Below, piece after piece: positions 52,177-61,115 of a DNA stretch of 64,000 bases. Below the pieces are notes generated by a model that ran no database searches, was not told where the DNA came from, and saw nothing but the letters and a program-made list of their open reading frames with translations. The stretch comes from Suipraeoptans intestinalis (GTDB lineage Bacteria > Bacillota > Clostridia > Lachnospirales > Lachnospiraceae). The stretch spans positions 817,001-881,000 of the forward strand of contig NZ_VULY01000018.1 in assembly GCF_009696485.1 (NCBI RefSeq), written 5' to 3'. The position numbers were made by a program, and so were the translations under genes. How positions within the stretch are numbered: the first letter of the stretch is position 1; each line of letters starts with the position of its first letter.

Positions 52177-52848
52177 TTACTCTGCGTGATACGCTTCCAA
52201 AAACATAACCCGGAGTATTCCCTCTTTTTTCTCCAGTTCTGCGATCGCTTCCTTTGATACCTTCTGATCTGTCTCCACCACCATAACAGCCAGTCCTCCC
52301 CGCTTATCACGGAACACCTGCATCGTGGCGATATTCACATCTTCTTTGCTGAGAGCTTTGGATACCTCCGTGATCCTCCCCGGCTGATCCACATTCCGAA
52401 TGATCAGAGTATTCGACTCTCCACTGAAATTCACGTCCACATCTCCCAGCTTGCTGACCCGTATCCTGCCTCCGCCGATGGAATATGCCTGTATTTTCAG
52501 TGTCTTTTTTCCTTCTCCTTCCATCACCAGAAGCGCCGTATTGGGATGTGCTCCCTTCAGGTCTTTCTTGACAATAGAAAATTCCATTCCCTTTTCCTTT
52601 GCGATCTCAAAGCTGTCCGGGATCCTCATATCATCCGGCTTCATCCCCAAAAGTCCTGCGATCAGGGCCTTATCTGTCCCATGCCCCTTTCCTGTAGCGG
52701 CAAAAGAGCCGTGCAGATACACCGTCACCTTATCCGGCTGTCCTCCGAACAGCTTTCTTCCCATAAATCCGATCCTCGCGGCGCCTGCCGTATGGGAACT
52801 GCTGGGTCCCACCATAACCGGTCCCAAAATATCAAATATGTTTGCCAT
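52177..52848 (-). CDS. sdaAB: L-serine dehydratase, beta subunit
   Basis: A 223-residue subunit: FDILGPVMVGPSSSHTAGAARIG (landmark at 4-26) is the conserved substrate-site segment, and a C-terminal ACT domain (about 148-215, RNVDQPGRITEVSKAL) probably senses serine. GGGAGAGG ahead of the ATG at 52848 decides the start; the frame is open to 52920. First gene of the sdaAB-sdaAA operon. Confidence 0.95.
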   Translation of the reverse strand: MANIFDILGPVMVGPSSSHTAGAARIGFMGRKLFGGQPDKVTVYLHGSFAATGKGHGTDKALIAGLLGMKPDDMRIPDSFEIAKEKGMEFSIVKKDLKGAHPNTALLVMEGEGKKTLKIQAYSIGGGRIRVSKLGDVDVNFSGESNTLIIRNVDQPGRITEVSKALSKEDVNIATMQVFRDKRGGLAVMVVETDQKVSKEAIAELEKKEGILRVMFLEAYHAE

Positions 52849-53233
52849 CTTCCCTCTCCCTTCTTTTCCTCTCTGGTTTTCCTTTCTGTTTTCTGTGACG
52901 TCTCTTCCTTTTTTTTTCAATTTCTATCTGTTTTCTCTACTTTATACACTATCACATTTTCCTTCTTTACAAAAGACCTATCTGTCGGAAAGCCCTTCCT
53001 TTTCCCTTGGGAAAGATCATGGCTCGCAAAAAGGAGGATATCCCCTTTCCATGGAGCTTTTTCCATAGGTTCGGACACCCTCCCTTTATCTTCCTGTGAT
53101 GAAGCAACGGTCAACCTTTTCCGGATCCCCGGCAATTTACCGTCCCTTCAAACTGTGCCTCCCGCACTTCCCCGGGATCTGTTTTCTCTTTCGCTTTTTG
53201 CGGGAGCCTTTCTCGCTTTTGCCGCTTTCCTGC
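52849..53233. other. Intergenic region between hydA and sdaAB
   Basis: 385 bases without a convincing gene. It holds a hairpin (53028-53048) that could end the hydrogenase transcript and an AT-rich stretch (52925-52985) where the sdaAB promoter must lie. The best -10 there is TATAAA near 52945, without a good -35. A 72-codon frame (52917-53135) crosses the hairpin and is not supported. Confidence 0.55.
53026..53050 (-). terminator. Probable terminator after hydA
   Basis: Minus strand: AAAGG-GGATATCC-TCCTTT followed by TT. It is about 190 bases beyond the hydA stop codon, so an unnoticed longer 3' region exists. Confidence 0.4.
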
Positions 53234-54964
53234 TTAAGTCATCTGATGCTCTGTATGAAGCAGAAGGTGTGCCTTGTGGGATAATGGCTTTTCCAGATAT
53301 TCCGCATACAGCTTCTTGATATCCGGATTGTCATGGGAACAACGCACTTCGGAGCGATCGTCCAGATAGTAGAGATTCTTTCCTCTCTCAAACGCCAGCT
53401 CCTTCCCGTCGTGGATCAACTGCCCACCGCCGCCTACGCAGCCGCCGGGACAGGCCATGACTTCCACAAAATCATACTGTACTTCTTTTCTTTCAATCTT
53501 CTTTAGCAGTTCTCTGGTATTGCCCAGTCCGCTGACAACCGCCGTTCTTACCTTCACCCCGTCGATATCAAACTCTGCTTCCTGTATGCCGTTATTTTCC
53601 TGGAAGCCTGTGCTTCTTACCTGTTTGAAGGTGCCTGCCGGTGGATTTTCCTTTTTCAGGGTAAAATATGCGGTACGAAGAGCCGCCTCCATCACCCCGC
53701 CTGTTGCGCCGAAAATGATTCCGGCTCCCGTTCCCACACTCATGGGATTGTCTCCCGGGATATCCTCCAGCGTGTCCGGTTTGATATGGGCAGACCGGAT
53801 CATTTTTACCAGCTCTCTTGTGGTGATCACCACGTCCGTCTCATGTCCTGCATATTCTCCGTAAAACAGTTCCATCTCCCGTTCGCTCTTCTTTGCCAGG
53901 CACGGCATCACCGAAACGGAAAAGATCTTTTCCGGCGACACTCCAATGGACTCCGCAAAATAGGATTTCATTACCGCGCCAAACATCTGCTGAGGTGACT
54001 TTGCCGTAGACAGATCTTTCACCATATGAGGGAACTGGGATTTTACGAAACGCACCCAGCCTGGGCAACAGGAGGTAAACATAGGCCTTTCCTTCAGCTC
54101 TCCCGCCGTAAACCGTTCCAAAAATTCGCTTGCTTCTTCCATAATGGTCAGATCTGCAGAAAACGCCGTATCAAACACATAGTCTGCTCCCATCCGCTTT
54201 AGGGAATCCAGGATCTTTCCTACCTTGGCTTCCTCCGGACTCAGCCCCAGCTGCTCTCCCCAGGAAGCCCGTACCGCCGGCGCCACCTGCACTACCACGA
54301 TTTTCTCCGGATCTGCGATGGCATCCCACACCAGTTCTGTGTCGTCTCTTTCACTAAGGGCTCCCACCGGACAATGGGTGATACACTGTCCACACAGAGA
54401 ACAGGGCGCCTCTTCTATTTTTTGTCTCCTGGAAACGTTAACGGTCGTTCTGGAGCCGGTTCCTTCCAGGTCCCACACATTCAGGCTTTGGACCTTGTCA
54501 CACACCTGAATGCACCGCATGCATTTGATACATTTGGAGGAATCCCGGATCAATGGAAATTCCTTGTTCCACTCCTGTTTCTCCGGCGTCTGTTTGTAGG
54601 GAAGCTCCAGGATGTTCAGATCGTTTGCCACCTTCTGAAGACTACAGTTTCCGCTTCTGGAACAGATCACACATTGATTGTTGTGCTGGGACAGAATCAG
54701 TTCTACCGTCGTCCTCCGATGTCTTCTTACCTTGGGGCTGTTGGTATACAGTACCATCCCTTCCTCTACCACATTGTTACAGGAAGTGATCAGCTTTTCC
54801 TTTCCTTCCATCTCTACCACACAGACACGACAGGCTGCGATCTCATTCAGTCCTTTTAGATAGCAGAGTCTCGGAATCGGAATCCCATTCTGCTCAGCCG
54901 CCTCCATGATGGTGGTATTCTCTTCCACAGATATTTTCTTTCCGTCAATGATAAGATTTACCAT
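53234..54964 (-). CDS. hydA: [FeFe] hydrogenase catalytic subunit
   Basis: A 576-residue hydrogen-evolving or -consuming enzyme. Order: [2Fe-2S] ferredoxin domain (1-80, CYLKGLNEIAACRVC), His-ligated cluster (HNNQCVICSRSGNC), two [4Fe-4S] clusters (CIKCMRCIQVC and CSLCGQCITHCP), then the H-cluster domain with TSCCPGW, MPCLAKKSER and MACPGGCVGGGGQ. It has the HndD-like length without the extra C-terminal cluster of trimeric bifurcating enzymes. It overlaps the preceding flavoprotein gene by seven bases. Maturation genes hydE, F, G are not in the window. Confidence 0.94.
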   Translation of the reverse strand: MVNLIIDGKKISVEENTTIMEAAEQNGIPIPRLCYLKGLNEIAACRVCVVEMEGKEKLITSCNNVVEEGMVLYTNSPKVRRHRRTTVELILSQHNNQCVICSRSGNCSLQKVANDLNILELPYKQTPEKQEWNKEFPLIRDSSKCIKCMRCIQVCDKVQSLNVWDLEGTGSRTTVNVSRRQKIEEAPCSLCGQCITHCPVGALSERDDTELVWDAIADPEKIVVVQVAPAVRASWGEQLGLSPEEAKVGKILDSLKRMGADYVFDTAFSADLTIMEEASEFLERFTAGELKERPMFTSCCPGWVRFVKSQFPHMVKDLSTAKSPQQMFGAVMKSYFAESIGVSPEKIFSVSVMPCLAKKSEREMELFYGEYAGHETDVVITTRELVKMIRSAHIKPDTLEDIPGDNPMSVGTGAGIIFGATGGVMEAALRTAYFTLKKENPPAGTFKQVRSTGFQENNGIQEAEFDIDGVKVRTAVVSGLGNTRELLKKIERKEVQYDFVEVMACPGGCVGGGGQLIHDGKELAFERGKNLYYLDDRSEVRCSHDNPDIKKLYAEYLEKPLSHKAHLLLHTEHQMT

Positions 54965-56790
54965 AACCTCTCTCTGCCTCCTTTAAATATTCCATATCCG
55001 AAATGATCGCACCTCAGGCAGCGCCCCGCCTCCTGCTGTGCCTCGTTCTTCGTCATACAATTTTCCACGCCTGCAAAATCCTGGACTCTCTCGCAGCCTT
55101 CTCTTTCTGTCATATTGACTCTTCCGCATGGGATCTTGTCTTCCAGGCTTGGCTCCGGAATTTCCACATCGCAGGAAATCTCATGGCGATATCCGAAATA
55201 TTCATCAATATTTGCCGCAACCACCTTTGCCGCCGCAATGGCTGTGATCACTGAGGCCGGACCGCTGGCGCAGTCTCCTCCCGCAAACACGTCCGGCATG
55301 TGTTCTACAGCTCCTGTGCTCTTGGTATGGATCTTTCCTTTTTCTACCGGGATCCCGGCTTCTTCAAAGTGTCTCGTTTCGATGTTCTGCCCAATGGCTA
55401 CGATCAGGTAGTCGCACGGAATATAGACGTCCTCTTCCCCGGTGGGTTTTACACTTGCCCTCCCGTCCCGGATGGCGCTGATCATCTGCGGCGTCACATA
55501 GATGCCTTTGATATGATTCTGCTCGTCCACTTCGATAGAGGAGGGAGCCATCAGTGTCTGTACTTCGATTCCTTCTGCTACTGCCCCTTCAATTTCGGCG
55601 GGAAGCGCTGTCATATCTGCCACTCTTCTCCGGTATACGATGCTGACTTTTTTTGCGCCCAGACGTCTTGCCGTCCTGACTGCGTCCATCGATACATTCC
55701 CGCCTCCGATGACTGCCACTTCCTTCCCGGTCAGATCCGGATGTTCATTTTTTCCTACGCTCCGCAAGAACTGGACTGCGGACACCACTCCATCTGCATC
55801 TTCTCCCGGCAGTCCCAGCTTTTTGTCAGTGCTCGCTCCGATGGTGATCAGCACTGCGTCATACTGCTTTCTGAGATCCTGCAGACTGATATCCTGACCG
55901 ATCTTCAGGCCATGTCTGACTTCCACTCCCGTCTTCAAAATGGCGCGGATATCCTCATCCAACCTGTCTTTCGGCAGCCGGTAATTGGGAATTCCATAGC
56001 GGAGCATCCCTCCCAGCTCCGGAAGCATTTCGTATACAGTTGCCTGATGTCCCATCAGCTGCAGATAGTAAGCTGCGCTTAAGCCTCCCGGACCTCCTCC
56101 CAATACCGCCACCTTCTTTCCGGTGGGCGCACTACAGACAGGGGGATCCACCTCTCCGGCATAATCCGCCGCCATTCTTTTCAGGCCTCGTATGTTAATG
56201 GCATCATCCATCATATTTCTTCTGCATCTTGCTTCGCACGGATGCTCACAGATAAATCCGCAGGTGGTTGGGAAGGGATTATCCTTCCGGATCAGGCGGA
56301 TAGCGTCTGCATATCTCTCCTCGCGGATCAGGGCAATGTACCCCGGAATATCCACGCTTGCCGGGCAAAGAGCCACACAGGGTACCGGCTGGTGATAGGT
56401 ACAGGTACACCGGCCGTTTTTAATGTGTTCTTCGTAGTCGTCCCGATAACCGATCAGGCCCTTATACACCATGTTGGCAGCCTCATACCCAATGGCACAG
56501 TCGGAGGCCTCCATTGCATTCAGCGCCGTCTGTTCCATGATATCCAGTGTCTTCATGGTCGCCTTTCCGTCCAGCACCTCCTTGATGCACTGGTTCAGCT
56601 GTCCCAGCCCGACTCTGCAGGGCACGCACTTTCCACAGGTCTGGGCGTGACACAATTCCACAAAAGCTCTTGCCATATCCACCGGACATAATCCCGGAGG
56701 ACTGGACTCGATCCGTCTTTCCAAGTCTTTATACAGCCCCTCCATCACGATTTTAGCTCTTTTTGGCGAAGCAATTTCTAATCGACTCAT
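54958..56790 (-). CDS. GltD-like NAD(P) oxidoreductase fused to a NuoF-type Fe-S domain
   Basis: 610 residues. Residues about 20-115 are a NuoF C-terminal Fe-S domain (TCGKCVPCRVGLGQL, then ASDCAIG). Next is the dihydropyrimidine dehydrogenase-type Fe-S domain (CTCTYHQPVPCVALCP, CGFICEHPCEARC). Then the FAD and NAD(P) sites of glutamate synthase small subunits (LGGGPGGLSAAYYL; IGGGNVSMDAV). The end has CLRCDHFGYG. With hydA it should pass electrons between NAD(P)H, perhaps ferredoxin, and hydrogen. This matches the glutamate-synthase-linked hydrogenase group. GGGGAG favours the ATG at 56790 over one two codons earlier. Confidence 0.88.
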   Translation of the reverse strand: MSRLEIASPKRAKIVMEGLYKDLERRIESSPPGLCPVDMARAFVELCHAQTCGKCVPCRVGLGQLNQCIKEVLDGKATMKTLDIMEQTALNAMEASDCAIGYEAANMVYKGLIGYRDDYEEHIKNGRCTCTYHQPVPCVALCPASVDIPGYIALIREERYADAIRLIRKDNPFPTTCGFICEHPCEARCRRNMMDDAINIRGLKRMAADYAGEVDPPVCSAPTGKKVAVLGGGPGGLSAAYYLQLMGHQATVYEMLPELGGMLRYGIPNYRLPKDRLDEDIRAILKTGVEVRHGLKIGQDISLQDLRKQYDAVLITIGASTDKKLGLPGEDADGVVSAVQFLRSVGKNEHPDLTGKEVAVIGGGNVSMDAVRTARRLGAKKVSIVYRRRVADMTALPAEIEGAVAEGIEVQTLMAPSSIEVDEQNHIKGIYVTPQMISAIRDGRASVKPTGEEDVYIPCDYLIVAIGQNIETRHFEEAGIPVEKGKIHTKSTGAVEHMPDVFAGGDCASGPASVITAIAAAKVVAANIDEYFGYRHEISCDVEIPEPSLEDKIPCGRVNMTEREGCERVQDFAGVENCMTKNEAQQEAGRCLRCDHFGYGIFKGGRERLW

Positions 56791-57187
56791 TTCCATCTCC
56801 CCTTTTCCAAGTATTTTTGAAACAGTATTGGTAATAATATACCATTTTCCCTTCTTTTTTGAAATATTTTTTAGTAAAGTAGATAAATTAACATTTTGGT
56901 CAGCATTTTAACAAATATTCGTATAAATGATTTTTATTTTCAAAATAGAACTCCTCTTTTCTCACCTCTCCCTGATCCGAATCGGTAGACATGTGAATCC
57001 ACACCGGAATCTGTAGACACATGCATCTGCACAGGCACGAATACAGACACAGATTCTGTTCAGACGTCAGAGCTGAGAATTCTCCGCACATTTTGTCCCA
57101 TACCCTCATTCCACCTTTATGCAAACTGAAAAAAGGCTGCCGCTTTTTGCGACAACCTTCTCTTTGACAGATCCTGTATAGTCTGTT
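56791..57187. other. Intergenic region between rplQ and the hydrogenase operon
   Basis: It holds the rplQ terminator, and near the hydrogenase start a likely promoter: TATATT at about 56842-56837 (minus) inside the inverted repeat TGGTA-6-TACCA (56829-56844). A 74-codon frame at 56900-57124 shows no family features and is not supported. Confidence 0.55.
57129..57159 (-). terminator. Terminator of the alpha operon (after rplQ)
   Basis: Minus-strand AAGGTTGTCGC and GCGGCAGCCTT pair over 11 positions (two G-U) with an AAAAA loop, followed by TTTT. Confidence 0.9.
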
Positions 57188-57724
57188 TTATACCAGCTCG
57201 ATCAGAACTTCCATGGCAGCGTCACCTTTACGCTGACCAATCTTCACGATCCTGGTGTATCCTCCCTTGCGGTTTTCATATTTGGGAGCTACCTCGTCAA
57301 ACAGCTTTGCAACCAGATCCACTTCTTTTGTATTTTTCTTTCTTCCTGCCTGTGCCGCCGGAACTTCTTTCACCGGATACAGCACCTTCAGCATCTGACG
57401 GCGTGCGTGAAGTCTGGAAGCAAGATCCTTCTTTACTGTCTTCTCCACTTCGTCGTAAACGGTAACTTTCTTTCCGTCTACTACCTCTTTCACTCTCTTT
57501 CCGTCTTTATCCTTGCGGGCAACTTTTGCTTTTACTGTTACCTCTTCGAAGTTATCCTTTTCTTTTACTGCCAGAGCGATCAGGCCTTCTGCGATTCCAC
57601 GGATCTCCTTTGCCTTTGCCTCTGTCGTACGGATGCTTCCGTTATTTAACAGTGCTGTTACCTGATTTCTCAGTAATGCTTTTCTCTGGCTGGATGTTCT
57701 TCCAAGTTTTCTGTATTTTGCCAT
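57188..57724 (-). CDS. rplQ: 50S ribosomal protein L17, long form
   Basis: A 178-residue protein of the large subunit at the peptide exit side. [21 protein letters not shown] at the start and [25 protein letters not shown] (landmarks) at the end are standard L17. The usual length is about 115-130; the surplus is a Lys/Val-rich stretch at about 68-125 ([20 protein letters not shown]). Last gene of the operon. Confidence 0.95.
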   Translation of the reverse strand: MAKYRKLGRTSSQRKALLRNQVTALLNNGSIRTTEAKAKEIRGIAEGLIALAVKEKDNFEEVTVKAKVARKDKDGKRVKEVVDGKKVTVYDEVEKTVKKDLASRLHARRQMLKVLYPVKEVPAAQAGRKKNTKEVDLVAKLFDEVAPKYENRKGGYTRIVKIGQRKGDAAMEVLIELV

Positions 57725-57818
57725 TTTTCTTCCTCCATCTCTTTCACATCGTCAGCGCTCTTCGGACTTACCTGCCGATGCTCTGTCATGCTTCTTCGGA
57801 CTTACTGACAGATTTTTC

Positions 57819-58778
57819 TTATTCTTCGCCTCTGCTGAGGCCCAGTCCCAATTCGTCCAGTTTTGCAAGAACTTCCTCCAGGGACTTCCGTCCAAGGTTT
57901 CGCACCTTCATCATATCTTCCGAAGTGCGATTGGTCAGTTCTTCTACTGTGTTGATGCCGGCACGCTTGAGGCAGTTGTAAGAACGGACAGACAATTCCA
58001 GTTCATCAATGCTCATCTCCAGCACCTTTTCCTTTTCGTCATCTTCCTTTTCGATCATAACCTCTGCTGCCTGCGCCACCTCCGACAGATCTACAAAGAG
58101 TCTCAGATGCTCGTTCAGCACCTTTGCCGCCAGGCTGATGGCTTCATCCGGAAGCAGGGTTCCATTGGTGTAAACATCCAATGTCAGCTTATCATAATCT
58201 GTGATCTGACCGACACGGGTATTTTCCACCGTCAGGTTGACTCTCTCCACCGGAGTGTAGATGGAATCGATAGGAATCACCGCAATGGGAAGCTCCTCGT
58301 TTTTGTTCTTATCTGCGCTGACATAGCCCCGCCCCTTTGTGATGATCAGTTCCATGTACAGCTTGCTGTCTGTGCCTCCGTTCAAGGTGGCGATCACTGT
58401 TTCCGGATTGACGATCTCGATATCCTGGTCCACCTGGATATCCGCTCCGGTCACTACGCCCTCTCCCTCAAATTCAATATAAGCAGTCTTCGGCTCATCT
58501 GTCTCAGAAGTGTTTCTGATCGCCAGTGACTTCAGATTCATGATGATCTCTGTGACATCTTCCTTAACACCCGGAATAGAACTGAACTCGTGAAGTACCC
58601 CGTCTATCTTAACCTGGCTGACTGCAGCTCCGGGCAGAGACGACAACATGATCCTGCGCAGGGAGTTTCCCAGCGTCGTTCCATATCCTCTCTCCAAAGG
58701 CTCTACTACAAACCTTCCATACTTCTTATCTTCTGAAATCTCAGTTATCTCAATATTGGGTTTGTTAAAATCAAACAC
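57819..58778 (-). CDS. rpoA: RNA polymerase alpha subunit
   Basis: 319 residues. N-terminal assembly domain ([30 protein letters not shown]), linker of acidic residues, and C-terminal domain (about 245-315; [20 protein letters not shown] and [11 protein letters not shown]) that contacts UP elements and activators. AGGAGG eight bases before the GTG at 58778 indicates a GTG start. Confidence 0.97.
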   Translation of the reverse strand: MFDFNKPNIEITEISEDKKYGRFVVEPLERGYGTTLGNSLRRIMLSSLPGAAVSQVKIDGVLHEFSSIPGVKEDVTEIIMNLKSLAIRNTSETDEPKTAYIEFEGEGVVTGADIQVDQDIEIVNPETVIATLNGGTDSKLYMELIITKGRGYVSADKNKNEELPIAVIPIDSIYTPVERVNLTVENTRVGQITDYDKLTLDVYTNGTLLPDEAISLAAKVLNEHLRLFVDLSEVAQAAEVMIEKEDDEKEKVLEMSIDELELSVRSYNCLKRAGINTVEELTNRTSEDMMKVRNLGRKSLEEVLAKLDELGLGLSRGEE

Positions 58779-58808
58779 TAAGTCCACCTCCTGTGGTGCT
58801 ACGGGTTA

Positions 58809-59402
58809 TTATTTAGAATACAACTCGACAATCAGCATTTCGTCTACCGGAACTTCGATCGCTTCTCTCTTTGGAAGCTCTTTTACTTTTCCGGTCAGTC
58901 CTTCCAGATCAGACTCCAGCCACTCCGGAACAAGACGTCCGGCTGTTACTTCCACGATCCCTTTGTATCTTGTAGAGCCCTTCTTGTTTTCCTTGATCTC
59001 GATCACGTCTCCTGCCTTGATCAGATAAGAAGGAATATTGATCTGTTTACCGTTTACCAGTACATGCTTATGGTCTACGATCTGTCTTGCTTCGCGTCTG
59101 GTTCTTGCAAATCCCAGGCGGAACACAACGTTATCCAGCCTTGACTCCAGCATAACCATCAGGTTCTCACCTGTCATACCGCTCATACGCTGAGCCTTCT
59201 TGAAGTAGTTTCTAAACGGTTTTTCCAATACACCGTAGATGAACTTTGCCTTCTGCTTCTCACGCAGCTGAAGACCGTACTCGCTCATCTTTTTATTTGC
59301 TCTCTTTAATTGTCTGTTAGACTTTTTATCAATTCCCAAGTATGTAGGATCCATACCAAGTGATCTGCATCTTTTGAGAACCGGAACTCTATTTACTGCC
59401 AT
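58809..59402 (-). CDS. rpsD: 30S ribosomal protein S4
   Basis: 197 residues: N-terminal [13 protein letters not shown] (no zinc cysteines) and an S4 domain ([32 protein letters not shown] by landmarks, about 86-118). It organises the 16S 5' domain. In Bacillus rpsD stands alone and S4 represses it; here, as in E. coli, it is inside the alpha operon, which matters for the leader candidate at 60290-60520. Confidence 0.97.
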   Translation of the reverse strand: MAVNRVPVLKRCRSLGMDPTYLGIDKKSNRQLKRANKKMSEYGLQLREKQKAKFIYGVLEKPFRNYFKKAQRMSGMTGENLMVMLESRLDNVVFRLGFARTRREARQIVDHKHVLVNGKQINIPSYLIKAGDVIEIKENKKGSTRYKGIVEVTAGRLVPEWLESDLEGLTGKVKELPKREAIEVPVDEMLIVELYSK

Positions 59403-59460
59403 GTTTTCCTTTTCCTCCTGTTTGAAATTCGGATATTACAATCTTGCCTGCGGGTATCCA

Positions 59461-59856
59461 CTAGACTCTTCTGCGCTTCGGCGGACGACATCCGTTGTGC
59501 GGTACCGGAGTCACGTCTCTGATGCTGGTTACATCGATTCCGCAAGCCTGCAATGCACGGATCGCAGCTTCTCTTCCGGATCCCGGTCCTTTTACCATAA
59601 CGTCCACGGATTTCAGTCCATGTACCAATGCCGCTTTTGCCGCTGTCTCTGCTGCCATCTGTGCCGCATATGGAGTAGATTTCCTTGAACCTCTAAAGCC
59701 CAGACCACCTGCACTTGCCCATGAAAGAGCATTTCCCTGTGCATCTGTCAACGTAACGATCGTGTTGTTGAAAGATGACTGAATGTGTGCCTGTCCACGT
59801 TCAACGTTTTTCTTGACACGTTTTTTTGTCACTTTTTTTGTAACTTTCTTTGCCAT
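59461..59856 (-). CDS. rpsK: 30S ribosomal protein S11
   Basis: 131 residues, platform protein of the small subunit. [39 protein letters not shown] (landmarks) and the end [17 protein letters not shown] are standard. The basic N-terminus ([15 protein letters not shown]) is slightly extended. Confidence 0.97.
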   Translation of the reverse strand: MAKKVTKKVTKKRVKKNVERGQAHIQSSFNNTIVTLTDAQGNALSWASAGGLGFRGSRKSTPYAAQMAAETAAKAALVHGLKSVDVMVKGPGSGREAAIRALQACGIDVTSIRDVTPVPHNGCRPPKRRRV

Positions 59857-59903
59857 AATAAAACTAACCTACACTTTCTGATTTAATCATGTTTTATGAG
59901 TAC

Positions 59904-60272
59904 CTATTTCTTTTTGTTTGCCACAGTTCTCTTCGGGCCTTTTCTGGTTCTTGCGTTTGTCTTTGTCTTCTGTCCGCGAACCGGAAGTCCCTTTCTGTGA
60001 CGGATTCCTCTGTAACATCCGATTTCCTGTAATCTCTTGATGTTCAAAGCGATCTCTCTTCTAAGATCACCCTCTACCATCTGACTTTCGTCGATCACTG
60101 CGCTGATCTTCTTCACATCTTCGTCTGTGAGGTCTCTGCAGCGAATGTCCGGATTTACTCCTGCTTCTCCCAGAATCCGGTTAGAGCTTGCTCTTCCGAT
60201 CCCGTAAATATAAGTCAATCCGATCTCAACACGTTTGTCTCTTGGTAAATCTACACCTGCTATACGAGCCAT
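59904..60272 (-). CDS. rpsM: 30S ribosomal protein S13
   Basis: 122 residues, head of the 30S subunit and contact to 50[21 protein letters not shown] starts it; [20 protein letters not shown] and the basic tail end it. GGAGGAAATTCAC places the start at 60272 rather than five codons earlier. About 250 bases of structured, geneless DNA separate it from rpmJ. Confidence 0.97.
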   Translation of the reverse strand: MARIAGVDLPRDKRVEIGLTYIYGIGRASSNRILGEAGVNPDIRCRDLTDEDVKKISAVIDESQMVEGDLRREIALNIKRLQEIGCYRGIRHRKGLPVRGQKTKTNARTRKGPKRTVANKKK

Positions 60273-60289
60273 GTGAATTTCCTCCATTT

Positions 60290-60520
60290 TCTTTTCTTAG
60301 TTTAATATTGTCTTTAACTGGGGATATGATATCCCAGGTGTGTCGGTATCCACACCCTTTCCGGCCACCGGTAGCCTCCGGTAATGACGGGCCGGTATTA
60401 GAAGCAATATACGAGGACGTCCACCAGCCGCGCAGGATTCCTTGTATATTTGATACAGTCTCCCCCCGTAGGGATCCACTGTCAGCCGCCTAAATCATCT
60501 GCATAACTTTGCCAAACTCC
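60290..60520 (-). promoter_or_regulatory. Candidate structured leader RNA upstream of rpsM
   Basis: GC-rich, hairpin-dense minus-strand transcript between rpmJ and rpsM. Pairings seen: CTGGG-ATAT/ATAT-CCCCAG (60319-60336), GGTGTG/CACACC (60337-60356), ACCGGCC/GGCCGG around CCGG/CCGG (60360-60396), GTATA/AATAC, GTATC/ATAC, and ACAGT/ACTGT (60457-60483) enclosing TCCC/GGGA. No conserved open frame. An autoregulatory ribosomal-protein leader is the best guess. Confidence 0.55.
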
Positions 60521-60525
60521 AAGGA

Positions 60526-60639
60526 TTAACCTTGACGCTGTTTATGCTTTGGGTTCTCGCAGATAATGCGAACGCTTCCTTTTCTTTTGATTACTTTGCA
60601 TTTTTCGCAAATTGGTTTTACTGATGATCTAACCTTCAT
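60526..60639 (-). CDS. rpmJ: 50S ribosomal protein L36
   Basis: 37 residues, from the ATG at 60639 to TAA at 60526-60528: [20 protein letters not shown] and an end KHKQRQG. The zinc ligands CEKC, Cys27 and His32 are present, so this is the zinc-containing form. GGAGG lies upstream. It is too short for most gene callers' length limits. Confidence 0.95.
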   Translation of the reverse strand: MKVRSSVKPICEKCKVIKRKGSVRIICENPKHKQRQG

Positions 60640-60739
60640 GTCAAATCCTCCTTTCATCCATTGCTCTGCCGTTGTTTCACCCATTTTTTCGCTATTTTCC
60701 GCCTAAAAAGCAGAAATATGCCCAAAAACGTGCTTATAC

Positions 60740-60769
60740 ATTATAGCACTCGATTTTCCTATAAGTCAA
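60740..60769 (-). promoter_or_regulatory. Internal promoter upstream of rpmJ (TTGACT-18-TATAAT)
   Basis: Minus strand: TTGACT (60769-60764), 18-base spacer, TATAAT (60745-60740), in the 242-base gap between infA and rpmJ. It would give rpmJ and the alpha operon their own start. The rest of the gap holds GC-rich inverted repeats (GCCC-5-GGGC near 60788-60805) without a T-run. Confidence 0.75.
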
Positions 60770-60881
60770 TATCTTTTTTATGGTTCTTTCCGAGCCCTTT
60801 CCGGGCCTTCTCTCCGAATACGCTGACCGGACCTTTTTCAGCCCTTTCACGGTTGTTTCCAGAGCTCTTTTCCTGCCTCGC

Positions 60882-61100
60882 CTATTTGTCTCTCCAGATG
60901 ATCCTTCCTTTAGACAGATCATAGGGGGACAGCTCCAGTGTCACCTTATCTCCGGGCAATATCTTTATAAAATTCATCCGCAGCTTTCCGCTGATGTGAG
61001 CCAGAACCTGATGTCCGTTCTCCAGCTCTACCTGGAACATGGCGTTTGGAAGTTTTTCCACAACCGTTCCTTCAATTTCGATTACGTCTGCTTTCGACAT
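60882..61100 (-). CDS. infA: Translation initiation factor IF-1
   Basis: 72 residues, a single OB fold starting [20 protein letters not shown] and containing [19 protein letters not shown]; binds the ribosomal A site during initiation. It follows map by 15 bases; the KOW-domain gene that sometimes sits between them is absent. Confidence 0.97.
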   Translation of the reverse strand: MSKADVIEIEGTVVEKLPNAMFQVELENGHQVLAHISGKLRMNFIKILPGDKVTLELSPYDLSKGRIIWRDK

Positions 61101-61115
61101 ATATTTTCCTCCCTC

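Noticed and set aside
56900..57124. A 74-codon minus-strand frame rich in Cys and Met upstream of the hydrogenase operon's neighbour rplQ
   Set aside because: No ribosome site, no motif; the region is an ordinary intergenic gap with a terminator.
60297..60479. A 60-codon minus-strand frame inside the rpmJ-rpsM gap
   Set aside because: No ribosome site ahead of its start and composition typical of structured RNA; the hairpins explain the region better.
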